Shown: positions 34,201 to 41,723 of the stretch, one piece after another
Layout: the number at the start of each line of letters is the position of its first letter
Position numbering within the stretch: position 1 is the stretch's first letter
Origin: Gemmataceae bacterium
GTDB lineage: Bacteria > Planctomycetota > Planctomycetia > Gemmatales > Gemmataceae
Direction: 5' to 3'
DNA length: 49,175 bases
Assembly: GCA_028288765.1 (NCBI GenBank)
Contig: JAQGHQ010000105.1
Span: 1-49,175 of the forward strand
Translations under genes and position numbers: made by a program
Notes under the pieces: model-generated
Databases searched by the model: none
The model's input: the letters and a program-made list of their open reading frames with translations, nothing else
Told to the model about the DNA's origin: nothing

Positions 34201-34420
34201 CGCCGACCTCTTCGGGCGCGGGCTCGGTGTCTTCGTCGGGGTTATCGGAGAACGGGACGTGCGAGGTCGTCCGCATGTCTCCTGGGCGGTGGGTGATTTC
34301 CGGGGGGGTGGTGTGGTCTTCACCCTGCAACTTCTGTCCGCAGAACATGCAGAACACCGGCGGGCCGTGGGGGTCCGTGGTGGACAGGCTCCGCCGACAG
34401 CGGGGACAGGTGATCTGCAT
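31268..34420 (-). CDS. Ser/Thr kinase with RDD membrane domain and second kinase-like domain
   Basis: A 1050-residue protein. Residues 1-31: a Cys4 zinc ribbon (CPRC...CMFC). Residues 75-340: a eukaryote-like Ser/Thr kinase with IGAGGMGTVYEA (P-loop), K104, HRD at 196-198 and DFG at 216-218. Residues 342-495: an RDD-type membrane domain (ARPRLLVGAYLLDALVLILF, GATVGKALLGLRVSR). Residues about 528-800: a second domain that begins like a kinase (VAGYAVRGRVWADPAGEQVW) but shows no HRD or DFG, so probably a pseudokinase. Two more membrane regions (about 880 and 1000-1050) flank a charged segment. Start 34418-34420 is where the zinc ribbon begins; longer in-frame starts exist. Confidence 0.88.
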   Translation of the reverse strand: MQITCPRCRRSLSTTDPHGPPVFCMFCGQKLQGEDHTTPPEITHRPGDMRTTSHVPFSDNPDEDTEPAPEEVGGYRLLRVIGAGGMGTVYEAEAPGTGHRVAVKLLSSRLAASPASVERFRQEGRLASQLTHPRCVFVLAADTDAGRPYIVMELMPGRTLKDLVDQAGALPPNAAVAHILDVIDGLAEAHRLGVLHRDVKPSNCFLTADGRVKVGDFGLSKSLAGSQDRQLTQTGAFLGTVLFASPEQIRGEPLDYGSDVYSVCATLYYLLCGEAPYHHESVTAALVRAISEPPPPICGRRPDVPRALEKAVMKGLERARDRRWQSLDELREALVDLLPARQIPARPRLLVGAYLLDALVLILFVLLPLEVILSLAGADHPAAVALDSAGWVGWPVYFAVLEGLFGATVGKALLGLRVSRVGKTGPPGLVRGAVRAGVFEALVLWVFFAPTAGGGAAGGVAAFGLGVFGLLIQLRRTSGGYRGVHDFASGCHVTRRPLPARKLRLTSRYPNPLDDVLPAAGSDPLPVTVAGYAVRGRVWADPAGEQVWAAEDRALGRRVLLWLRPADGDPIPPAPTEVARPTRLRRLGQGAVRWGGRDLDWTAFAAPVGAPLADTVRPDRPLPWADARFLVEQLVDELQAAQADGSIPARLGLDQVWVEPNGRVRVLDFPMPVRKPTPSTLFPEKEGEDGSRRVIVSPSGEGISVALSLLRQVASLTLEGRPRVTAYPPGRGGRAGPGVHAPVPPHAGPMLTKLFAPDGYSSLAGLHRDLLDTHAHSPEVTPSLRAAQLGIQAAILSSGLFLMFGLAGAVALVLAHRAETRTGQADNVLGALRDPAKRDELARLQGAAAALNNPRAAARIEGLRARKQEEADARRRALLPPQRFVLDEFNRTIDDGPRKGEFDLRAERDLLVWAAAPEKMPAGRGASPWDPEAGPVWAVLVAVPLAWVVGAAVLRGGVSMILTGIAVVRADGRRAYRRQYAVRAAAVWLPVVALLAGSVWLQVYHPRQVYLYAGLWLVALALLPVYLVVAVRYPVRPPQDRLAGTYLVPM

Positions 34421-35268
34421 CACGGGTTCCCGAATCCCGGGGGGCGAAAGGGTGTTCGCCCGTGGCGAAGGGAGATTATCGGGAACCGGCCGGGAAACAC
34501 AAGCTCCGCAGGATAAACGGCGCGATTGCCAGAGCGCGACAATCAGACCGGGGGGTAAGAATGGGAACAGGGACGGCGTAAGATCAGCTGCGGAGGGGCG
34601 AAGATCCCTCTCCACGGAGTCCAGCTCGCAAACCCGAGTGCGCGCCGGCGGATCGAGCTAATTATTGGGGCTTATCCGGTCGGGCTCGCGAGCGGGTGGT
34701 CCGTTTCCCCGAACTCGGTGACGGTCGTGCCGTCCCAACAGGGCCGCACATCCACCCGCCAGAGACCAGTTGCGCGCGTCTCGAAAACGGTTCCGGAACC
34801 CCCGAACCACACATGTCTTCCGGCAAAATAACCAAGGTGATTGGTTAAGATTGGTTAAGATTTTCTGGTTTCCGACGGGCGCGCATCCCCTTGGACGACT
34901 CAACCCGCCGGTGGTTAACTCCCGTTAACTCGTTAACTCGCTATTTATACATTTGTTCAGATAGGGACTCGTGCCCCAACCAGACGGTCCGAAGACCCGA
35001 CCGCGGGAGATCAGATTCGATCAGATTATTGTCAGACTTATATGACAATAGGCTAAAAGAATCTTCCCCTGTCCTGGAGGCGGCGGCCGTCCTGGTCGCT
35101 CCCGGGAATCTCGGGCTGAGAGACGTGCGAGCTGTCCGCGGTCCAGTGGGCAAACCCTCGGGAGGAAATAGAGAACCCGGTTTCTTCCAAGATACCGGGT
35201 TCTCCGCGCGAACGAGGACGAAGGCGGTCGGTTGGAAGTCTCGACCGACCTGCGGGATCGGCCAGCGA
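34421..35268. other. Long intergenic region with AT-rich tandem repeats
   Basis: No gene seen in about 850 bases. At 34841-34860 TTGGTTAAGA is repeated in tandem, preceded by AACCAA (34830-34835), its inverted half. At 34914-34939 GTTAACTC occurs three times. This part is clearly AT-richer than the flanks. The long frames at 34658-34903 and 34891-35646 look like shadows. It lies upstream of the kinase gene and may carry its promoter. Confidence 0.5.
35171..35204 (-). terminator. Hairpin downstream of the small basic protein gene
   Basis: GAGAACCCGGT (35171-35181) pairs with ACCGGGTTCTC (35194-35204), a perfect 11-bp stem with a 12-nt loop, 65 bp past the stop. On the minus strand it is followed by TATTT, a weak T-tract. 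Confidence 0.6.
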
Positions 35269-35370
35269 TCACGTCTTGTACTTCTTGGTGCTCCGCAGCT
35301 TGTGCTTCCGCTTCTTCCGCCGCCTCTTGTTCGCGGTCCGGAGTTCCTTCCGCTGGTGCTGCACGCCCAT
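35269..35370 (-). CDS. 33-residue very basic protein (COX24/bS22-like)
   Basis: A short gene: ATG 35368-35370, stop 35269-35271. The product starts MGVQHQRKELRTANKRRRKK and continues RKHKLRSTKKYKT, with more than half of its residues Lys or Arg. GAGAGGA lies about 8 bp upstream, a terminator-like hairpin follows, and the codons are clean. The KRRRKKRKHK core resembles the AURKAIP1/COX24 motif and the tiny ribosome-associated proteins of other bacteria (bS22 type), so it may be a ribosomal or RNA-binding peptide. The similarity is short and made by eye. Confidence 0.72.
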   Translation of the reverse strand: MGVQHQRKELRTANKRRRKKRKHKLRSTKKYKT

Positions 35371-35539
35371 CGCCAGTCCTCTCTCGGTTCCGTGTTCCCG
35401 TTATGTCGGGGACGACATTTTATGAAGTGTTCGGCCGGGACAAGGCGTCACCGCCGCGTAACAAGCGGACCCGACCCGATTGCAGGCGCGACACTTGGGC
35501 AGAATAATAATGGTGAAGCACCGCTTCAGGGGGGTGATC

Positions 35540-36832
35540 ATGTCTCATTCGTCGAATGGCTGGCTGTTGCGGTCGGCGGCAGCGGCCGTCGTGTTCGGGG
35601 CCGCATACGTTCTATCCGGGGTCGGATTTGCCGGCCCGGCCGATGACCCGCCGAAGGCCGGGAAGAAGGCCGCGGACGCGCCGAAGGCCGACGACAAAAA
35701 GGCCGACGACAAAAAACCGGGGTTCGACCCGAAGGACGTCCGGATCGGGCCTCCGCCGGAGCTCGCGGCCCTGCGGGCGGCGGTCGAGGAGGCGGCCCGG
35801 AAGGGCGAGAACGTCGACGAGATCCGCAAACAGCTCGACTCGCTCGAAAAGGCGCTCGCCGGGAAGGCGTGGGTAAAACCGAAGGTGGTCGAGGACCCGC
35901 CCGCCCCGCCCGCATTCCCGGGCGGGCTTCAACCGTTCCCCCAGCCGCCATTCCCCGGTGGGGGTCGCCCGTTCCCGGTCCGGCCGGTCGTGCCGTTCCC
36001 GGGCGGGTTGCAGATCAACCAGCCCGACAAGGAAATGATCCAGAAAGCCCAGGGCCTCCTGACAAAGGCCGCCCGGCTCGCACTCGAGGACCCGGTCGCC
36101 AACAAGGAAAAGGTCGAGGCCCTCCAGCGGGAGGCGCAGGAATTGATGGTCAAGGCCATGCGGCCGGCAGCCGGCGGATTGATGCCTCTACTCCCCGGGG
36201 CCCGCGGCGGGAACGGCCGACTCGGGGTGCGGGTCGAGAAGGTGCCCGCCGGCCAGGCCGACCGGGGGATACTCGTGGCCGAGGTGCTGCCCGGCTCCGC
36301 CGCCGAGAAGGCCGGGTTGAAGGCGGGCGACGTCATCGTCGAGTTCGCCGGCAAGCCCGTATCCGACGACCCGACCGAGTTCGTCCGCACGGTTTACGGG
36401 ATGAAGAACGGCGAGAAGGTCGACATCGTGTACGTCCGCAACGGGAAGAAGAGCGAGGCCAAGGGGGTGCCGCTGGCGGACGCCGTCCCGGCCGCCCGGC
36501 TCGGGGCGGAATTCGCCCCGTTCCTGGCGCCCGACTTCGTCCCGCTTCTCGACCCCAATCCGCTCCCCGACCTCGGGTTCGCCCCGGCCGAGGGCGCGAA
36601 ACGGACGAACATGTCGGTCAAGGTCGAGAACGGGACGTTCACGATCAACGCCGAACAGGACGGGGTGAAGGTCTACCTGGAAGGTCGGGCGGAGGGCGGG
36701 AAGCCGGTCCCGTCGAAGATCGAGGTGACCGACGGAAAAAAGAAGATGGAGGCCAAGTCGGTCGACCAGCTCCCGGCCGAGTACCGCGACCGGGTGCAGA
36801 AACTCCTCGACGGCGTGAAAGGCGGGAAGTGA
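35540..36832 (+). CDS. Exported PDZ-domain protein
   Basis: A 430-residue protein with a signal peptide (about 1-32, WLLRSAAAAVVFGAAYVLSG). A charged Lys/Asp linker, a helical pair (LAALRAAVEEAARKGENVDE), a Pro-rich segment (about 117-155) and another helical region follow. A PDZ domain is at about 225-310 (LGVRVEKVPAGQADRGILVA, EVLPGSAAEKAGLKAGDVIV), binding peptide C-termini. There is no protease triad, so it is not a full DegP. The C-terminal 90 residues form a small beta domain. ATG 35540 is preferred because AGGGGGG lies about 6 bp upstream; ATG 35510 in frame is the alternative. Confidence 0.85.
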   Translation: MSHSSNGWLLRSAAAAVVFGAAYVLSGVGFAGPADDPPKAGKKAADAPKADDKKADDKKPGFDPKDVRIGPPPELAALRAAVEEAARKGENVDEIRKQLDSLEKALAGKAWVKPKVVEDPPAPPAFPGGLQPFPQPPFPGGGRPFPVRPVVPFPGGLQINQPDKEMIQKAQGLLTKAARLALEDPVANKEKVEALQREAQELMVKAMRPAAGGLMPLLPGARGGNGRLGVRVEKVPAGQADRGILVAEVLPGSAAEKAGLKAGDVIVEFAGKPVSDDPTEFVRTVYGMKNGEKVDIVYVRNGKKSEAKGVPLADAVPAARLGAEFAPFLAPDFVPLLDPNPLPDLGFAPAEGAKRTNMSVKVENGTFTINAEQDGVKVYLEGRAEGGKPVPSKIEVTDGKKKMEAKSVDQLPAEYRDRVQKLLDGVKGGK

Positions 36833-36866
36833 GTCGGGGGTGTTCGGTTGACACTGTTGATCGCCA

Positions 36867-36892
36867 GCGGGCCGCCATCCTTGGCGGCCCGC
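36867..36892. repeat. REP-like palindrome, GGGCCGCC-N6 family
   Basis: GCGGGCCGCC (36867-36876), loop ATCCTT, GGCGGCCCGC (36883-36892): a perfect 10-bp stem 34 bp after the PDZ gene. It has the same core and loop length as 15438-15463. Confidence 0.7.
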
Positions 36893-37029
36893 GCCACTTA
36901 ATCCCAGGTGCCCGACAGGGAAAAGTCCTGGCACACAGTTGCGTACCAGAGCCGGGTGGAGATAATGGTCCGAACGGATAACTCAGGTTGTGTTCGCCGA
37001 TCCCCATGCCGCGGCCGAGAGAGTACGCG

Positions 37030-37881
37030 ATGCATTCCATCACCCAACGGATCATCCCGTTCCCCGCCTTCATACTTCTCGGGTTAGGCCTTGTCCCCGC
37101 CCGAGGGGAGGACGACGTGGAGGAGCGGCTTTTCCGGGCGAAGCGGGACTACGCCGCGGAGGTCGAGAAACTCAAGAAGTCGGTCGTCGACCTGTTCGAC
37201 AAACGGGAGGAGGCCGCCCGAAAGGACGGGAACAAAAAGCTCGTCGAACAGATCAAGGCTGAGCGAAAGACGTTCGAGAACTGGGGTGATGTCCCCCCGA
37301 CGGTGGATAAGGAGCCCCTGACCGCAGCCCGGGTGAAGCTCGATGCGGTCTACGCGGCAGCCATCAAGGACTGCATCCGGTTGAAGCAGGACGCCGCAGC
37401 CGAAGTGGTAGAGAGGGAGCGGGAGGAGTTCCTGGTCACCTCGGCCCTCATGCTCGGCCGGAAGAAATATCTCGTCACCCTCAAGCACTTCAACCTCAAA
37501 GTTCACTGCGACACCTGTTTCACGAACAACGGGACCAGAGGAGGCGAACCCTTCAAACTCAAGGGCGAACCCGTCCCGCACAGTATCTTTCTCCATCCAC
37601 CTCCCCGGGGCGCGTCGCAAGTGAGTTACAATCTGGCTGGGAAGTCGAAGGCTTTCCGGGCAATTGTCGGGGTGTTGGCAAAGCCTGTATCTCCGCCGTG
37701 GTTTGAAGTCCTCGGGGACGACAAGTCTCTCTGGAAATCGTCCCCGGTCGATAAGGCCGATACGTTCCAGACGTGCACCGTGAAGGTCGAGAAGGTCAAG
37801 GTCCTAACCCTCCTTGTCCATTGCACCGGGGAGGACAACTTTGCGTGGGCGGTCTGGTTTGAACCGGTCTTGATCGAGTGA
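37030..37881 (+). CDS. Secreted NPCBM-domain protein
   Basis: A 283-residue exported protein. The signal peptide ends near ARG (residue 26). A coiled-coil-like charged helix follows (about 27-140, LFRAKRDYAAEVEKLKKSVV). The C-terminal part (about 165-283) contains SHSI-like and SYNLAGKSKAFRAIVGVLAK segments matching NPCBM modules, a beta-sandwich thought to bind carbohydrate. GAGAGAG precedes ATG 37030. Such proteins are common in planctomycetes, often in complex polysaccharide use, but no glycosidase domain is present here. Confidence 0.78.
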   Translation: MHSITQRIIPFPAFILLGLGLVPARGEDDVEERLFRAKRDYAAEVEKLKKSVVDLFDKREEAARKDGNKKLVEQIKAERKTFENWGDVPPTVDKEPLTAARVKLDAVYAAAIKDCIRLKQDAAAEVVEREREEFLVTSALMLGRKKYLVTLKHFNLKVHCDTCFTNNGTRGGEPFKLKGEPVPHSIFLHPPPRGASQVSYNLAGKSKAFRAIVGVLAKPVSPPWFEVLGDDKSLWKSSPVDKADTFQTCTVKVEKVKVLTLLVHCTGEDNFAWAVWFEPVLIE

Positions 37882-38031
37882 CCGGCGGTGAGATTGCGGG
37901 CCAGGGTTTCGAATCAGGTGGATGACCCGGTTCCCAACCCTTATGGGCCGGCTGCACGGCATACGCGGTCGGAGAGATACAACACGCGATTCGCGGGGCT
38001 TGTCCGACAACGAGAGGTGATCGACGGGTCG

Positions 38032-38062
38032 GTTGCACGAGCTCGTTGTGGGCTCGTGCAAC
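38032..38062. terminator. Hairpin between convergent genes
   Basis: GTTGCACGAG (38032-38041) and CTCGTGCAAC (38053-38062) form a perfect 10-bp stem with an 11-nt loop, between the NPCBM gene (+) and the GT2 gene (-). It could act in either direction; no T-run. Confidence 0.5.
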
Positions 38063-38106
38063 TCCTCCGGGAGCCCTGGTAGTGTACCCTCACCCTCTGG
38101 CCGGCC

Positions 38107-38892
38107 TTACTTCTGCCGTTCCAGCCCGAAAAAGTTCCGGAGGCCGAGGTAGAGGATCATACTGATCGACCGGACGGCCTCCGCCCGGTTCACCTTGCTC
38201 GCCCCGGCCCGGCGGTTCTCGAACAGGATCGGGTATTCGCCGAGCTTGCACCGGGCCTTGTGGCACCGGAACAGCACCTCCTGCTGGAACGAATACCCGC
38301 GAGACCTTGTCCGCTCCAGGTGGGCCTCCCGGAGCTTGCTCACCCGGTAACACCGGTACGCCCCGCTCGCGTCCTTCACCGGCATCCGGAACAGGAATCG
38401 GACGAGCAGGTTCACCCCCTGGCTGATCACCCGCCGCGGCAGCGGCCAGTTCTCCGTCGCCCCGCCCTTCGTATACCGCGACCCGATCATCACGTCGTAC
38501 TTGCTCATCCCGGCAAGGATGCCCGGCAGATACCGGGGCGGGTGGCTGAAGTCCGCGTCCATGTTCTGCAGGTAGTCGTACCCGTGCTCCATCGCGTAGT
38601 TCATCGCCGCGAGCGTCGCCGTCCCGAGCCCGAGCTTGCCGGGCCGGTGCAGGACGTGGACCCGGGGGTCCTTCGCGGCCAGTTCGTCGGCGATCTTCCC
38701 TGTCCCGTCCGGGGAGTTGTCGTCGATCACCAGGACGTCCGCGTGCGGCACGACCCGGTGGACCTCCTCGATCAGGGCGGTGAGGTTCCCGGCCTCGTTG
38801 TACGTCGCCAGGGAGATGAGGATCCGCTCCTCGCCGGCGGGCGGCGCGAATCCTGCGGGAATCGGGCGGACAGGTTCCGAAGTCAGGTTCAT
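38107..38892 (-). CDS. Polyprenol monophosphomannose synthase-like GT2
   Basis: A 261-residue cytosolic or membrane-peripheral family 2 glycosyltransferase. Motifs are LATYNEAGNL, VIDDNSPDGTG, the metal-binding DAD in NMDADFSHPP, GSRYTKGG and a late GEYPILFENR...SK segment, all as in dolichol- and polyprenol-phosphate mannosyltransferases. It makes a polyprenyl-phosphate sugar, the donor type used by GT-C enzymes such as that at 5014-6714. The lack of C-terminal membrane helices fits the short class. It converges on the NPCBM gene. Confidence 0.93.
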   Translation of the reverse strand: MNLTSEPVRPIPAGFAPPAGEERILISLATYNEAGNLTALIEEVHRVVPHADVLVIDDNSPDGTGKIADELAAKDPRVHVLHRPGKLGLGTATLAAMNYAMEHGYDYLQNMDADFSHPPRYLPGILAGMSKYDVMIGSRYTKGGATENWPLPRRVISQGVNLLVRFLFRMPVKDASGAYRCYRVSKLREAHLERTRSRGYSFQQEVLFRCHKARCKLGEYPILFENRRAGASKVNRAEAVRSISMILYLGLRNFFGLERQK

Positions 38893-39001
38893 ATCGGCGG
38901 ACGGTAAGCTGCTTGCAACCGGGTCGGGACGTAAACTATTTTCTAGAGTATCGATCCCGTCCCGTCCGCATTATGCCCGCGGGGGCTGCAAATTCATCCA
39001 A

Positions 39002-39086
39002 TGCGGGTTGCGGATTTCGGAATGCGGGATCGAAGACGGAAGAACCGGGGGTTTATTCCGCATTCCGAAATCCGCAACCCGCACTG
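39002..39086. repeat. Near-perfect inverted repeat upstream of the zinc-ribbon gene
   Basis: TGCGGGTTGCGGATTTCGGA extended to 26 bp from 39002 is the exact reverse complement of the segment ending at 39084, and the match continues with one mismatch (CCAA against CCAG). Arms are separated by about 30 bp. The TTTCGG/CCGAAAT content links it to 4912-5020. Confidence 0.8.
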
Positions 39087-39116
39087 GTAGCATTCGCCAC
39101 GCGGAGAGGTTGACCC

Positions 39117-39842
39117 ATGCCGGCCACGCTGGATATTTCGTGCCCGAACTGCGGGAAGGAGCTGAAGGTTCCCGCCGAGTTCGCGGGCAAGCGGGTGAAG
39201 TGCAAGGGGTGCCAGGAGGTGTTCGCGGTGACGGCCCCCGGTAAGGCGGCCAGGCCGGCCGCGAAGCCCCCGGCCGCGAAACCGGCCGCGAAAGCCCCGC
39301 CGGCGGACGCGCCGAAGCCGGAAATGACGCCGGATGAGAAGAAGAGAAGCCGGTTCGTCGACGACGACGACGAGGACGATGTCCCCGGCAAATCCCCGAA
39401 CCCGCTCGGGGTCATTCGCGAGGACGACGTCGCCCGGTGTCCGCACTGCGCCAAGGAGCTCGACCCGCCGGACGCGACCATCTGCGTCCACTGCGGGTTC
39501 AACAACCGGACCCGGGTGAAGGCCGAAACGAAGAAGGTGGTCGCCGCCGGCGCCTCGGACTGGATGACCCACCTCGCGCCCGGGATCATTGCCCTGCTGC
39601 TCGTGGTCGGGCTGGTCGTGTTGGACATCGTCTGCGCGGTGAACATGCGGGAGTGGATGGAGGGCGGGGCGCTGGAGATGGACGAGAAAGACCTGACCGG
39701 GCGGAAGAAGATGCTCGTCCGGCCGGGGGCGTTCAGCACCCTCATCATCGCGATCTCGCTGGTCATCGTCGTGCCCGCGGTCCGGTTCGCGATCCGGCGG
39801 CTCGTCTTCGACAACAAGCCGGAGGAGAAGGTTAAAAAGTAG
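39117..39842 (+). CDS. Zinc-ribbon membrane protein
   Basis: A 241-residue protein. Residues 9-32: an MJ0042-like zinc finger (CPNC...CKGC). A Lys/Ala/Pro-rich linker and an acidic run (VDDDDEDDV) come next. A second Cys4 ribbon is at about 107-124 (CPHC...CVHC). Two transmembrane segments (IIALLLVVGLVVLDIVCAV near 158-176, STLIIAISLVIVVPAV near 208-225) follow. Proteins of this layout are abundant in planctomycetes; function is unknown. It is 186 bp upstream of comM on the same strand. Confidence 0.82.
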   Translation: MPATLDISCPNCGKELKVPAEFAGKRVKCKGCQEVFAVTAPGKAARPAAKPPAAKPAAKAPPADAPKPEMTPDEKKRSRFVDDDDEDDVPGKSPNPLGVIREDDVARCPHCAKELDPPDATICVHCGFNNRTRVKAETKKVVAAGASDWMTHLAPGIIALLLVVGLVVLDIVCAVNMREWMEGGALEMDEKDLTGRKKMLVRPGAFSTLIIAISLVIVVPAVRFAIRRLVFDNKPEEKVKK

Positions 39843-39850
39843 TGGTTGGC

Positions 39851-40028
39851 GTTTGGTGTTTGGTGTTTCGAGTTGCGCGGTTGAACCCCACTGAACCCCT
39901 GAGCCCCGAACTCTCGCCCTTCGGACTAAAGGGCGTCGCACGAAGTCGTCTGAACTGGGATAGACTCCCGGGAATGCGCGTCACAGAATTACGAAACACC
40001 AAACACTAAAAACCAAACACCAAACACC
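39851..40028. repeat. AAACACCAAACACC repeats flanking the comM upstream region
   Basis: GTTTGGTGTTTGGTGTTTCG (39851-39870) and CGAAACACCAAACAC (39992-40006) are inverted copies (15-bp exact). A further run of AAACACC units continues to the comM ATG (40011-40028). The composition is strikingly AC-rich, and no Shine-Dalgarno remains before comM. Confidence 0.65.
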
Positions 40029-41564
40029 ATGCTCGCCAAGCTCCACACCTTCGCCCTGGTCGGGATCGACGCGGTCCCGGTCGAGGTGGAGGTGGACGCG
40101 GCGGCCGGGACGCCGAAGACGGTGCTGGTCGGGCTGCCCGAGCTGGCGGTGCGGGAGAGCGTCCACCGGATCGAGCGGGCGCTGGCCAACCTCGGGTATT
40201 TTCGGCCGTCCGGGCGGACGATCATCAACCTCGCCCCGGCCGACCTCCGCAAGGACGCCGGGGCGTTCGATTTGCCCATCGCCCTCGGCCTGCTCGTCGC
40301 CACCCGCCAGCTCACGCCCGACCAGCTCGACGCCTACGCGAGCGTGGGGGAGCTCGCCCTCGACGGGAGCGTGCGGCCGGTCCGCGGGGCCCTGTCGATG
40401 GCGATGGCGGCCCGCGACCGCGGCGTCCCGAAGGTCATCGTCCCGGCGGCGAACGCGAAGGAGGCGGCGGTCGTCCGCGAGATCGAGGTGTACGGGGTGA
40501 CGTCACTGGCGGAGGCGGTCGGGATCGTGTCCGGGGCGGTGGAGGTGGACCCGGTGTCGCCCGGGATGGAGGAGATCGAGGCCCGGTTGAACCGGTACGA
40601 GGTGGATTTCGCGGACGTCCGCGGGCAGGAGTTCGCCAAGCGGGCACTGACGGTGGCCGCGGCCGGCGGGCACAACGTGATCATGCTCGGGAGCCCGGGG
40701 AGCGGGAAGACGATGCTCGCCCGGCGGCTGCCGACGATCCTCCCGCCGCTGACGCCGGACGAGAGCCTGGAGACGACCCGGATCTACTCGGCGGTGGGGC
40801 GGATGGCCCCGGGCGAGGCCCTGCTGACGACCCGGCCGTTCCGGTCCCCGCACCACACGATCAGCGACGCCGGGATGGTCGGCGGGGGGACGATCCCGCA
40901 GCCGGGGGAGATCTCGATGGCCCACCACGGGGTGCTGTTCCTGGACGAGTTGCCGGAGTTCAACCGGCGGAGCCTGGAGTCGCTCCGGCAACCCCTGGAG
41001 GAGGGCCGGGTGACGATCAGCCGGGCGGCGCACTCGACGACGTTCCCGGCGGACTTCGTCCTGATCGCGGCGATGAACCCGTGCCCGTGCGGGTTCATGG
41101 GCGACCCGAAGCACGCGTGCAAGTGCGCGCCCCTGGCGGTCGAGAAGTACATGGGCCGGATTTCCGGCCCCCTGTTGGACCGGATCGATTTACACATCGA
41201 GGTACCGCCGGTGCCGTTCGAGGACCTGTCGAAGCCGGGGGAGGGGACGGGGAGTGCGGCGATGCGGGCGGAGGTGGACCGGGCGCGCGACATCCAGGTG
41301 AGGCGGTTCGGTCAGGGGGTGGGTCGGCTGAACGGGCGGATGACGTCGAAGCAGATCCGGAAGTACTGCGAGCTGGACGTGGACGGGCTGGCGACGTTGA
41401 AGGAGGCGATGGAGGGGTTGGGCCTGTCGGCCCGGGCGCACGACCGGATCCTGCGGGTGGCGCGGACGGTGGCCGACCTGGCCGGGGGCGAGCGGATCAC
41501 GCAAGACCACGTGGCCGAGGCGATCGGGTTCCGGGCTCTGGACCGGAAGCTGTGGGCGGGGTGA
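40029..41564 (+). CDS. comM: ComM/YifB-family Mg-chelatase-like AAA ATPase
   Basis: A 511-residue protein. ComM in competent bacteria is a branch-migration helicase that helps integrate incoming DNA; other members are of unknown role. Residues 1-170 form the ChlI-like N-terminal domain (VLVGLPELAVRESVHRIERA). Walker A is GSPGSGKT (221-228), Walker B region VLFLDELPEF. The arginine-finger region and the Cys-rich insert ([17 protein letters not shown]) follow. The C-terminal LSARAHDRILRVARTVADL is also typical. Full length and apparently intact. Pieces of a second copy are found just downstream (41912-42018, 43608-43704). Confidence 0.95.
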   Translation: MLAKLHTFALVGIDAVPVEVEVDAAAGTPKTVLVGLPELAVRESVHRIERALANLGYFRPSGRTIINLAPADLRKDAGAFDLPIALGLLVATRQLTPDQLDAYASVGELALDGSVRPVRGALSMAMAARDRGVPKVIVPAANAKEAAVVREIEVYGVTSLAEAVGIVSGAVEVDPVSPGMEEIEARLNRYEVDFADVRGQEFAKRALTVAAAGGHNVIMLGSPGSGKTMLARRLPTILPPLTPDESLETTRIYSAVGRMAPGEALLTTRPFRSPHHTISDAGMVGGGTIPQPGEISMAHHGVLFLDELPEFNRRSLESLRQPLEEGRVTISRAAHSTTFPADFVLIAAMNPCPCGFMGDPKHACKCAPLAVEKYMGRISGPLLDRIDLHIEVPPVPFEDLSKPGEGTGSAAMRAEVDRARDIQVRRFGQGVGRLNGRMTSKQIRKYCELDVDGLATLKEAMEGLGLSARAHDRILRVARTVADLAGGERITQDHVAEAIGFRALDRKLWAG

Positions 41565-41723
41565 GAACCGGACAGCGGGACGACGATGCCGGCTCGGAGT
41601 CGATGTTCACCATCAACCGAAGAGGGGAACCGAACGAATCCGGTCCGCTCACCGACTCCGGGATGTTTTGATGTCACCCCGGGCGGTTATTATGACCCCT
41701 ATCTCCAACGGAGGTGTACGTCG

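Noticed and set aside
34830..34940. Replication origin
   Set aside because: AT-rich repeats are present, but no DnaA-box cluster and no dnaA, dnaN or gidA neighbour.
34891..35646. 251-residue plus-strand frame
   Set aside because: It runs through the AT-rich repeats, the minus-strand basic-protein gene and the start of the PDZ gene; no consistent composition or ribosome site.
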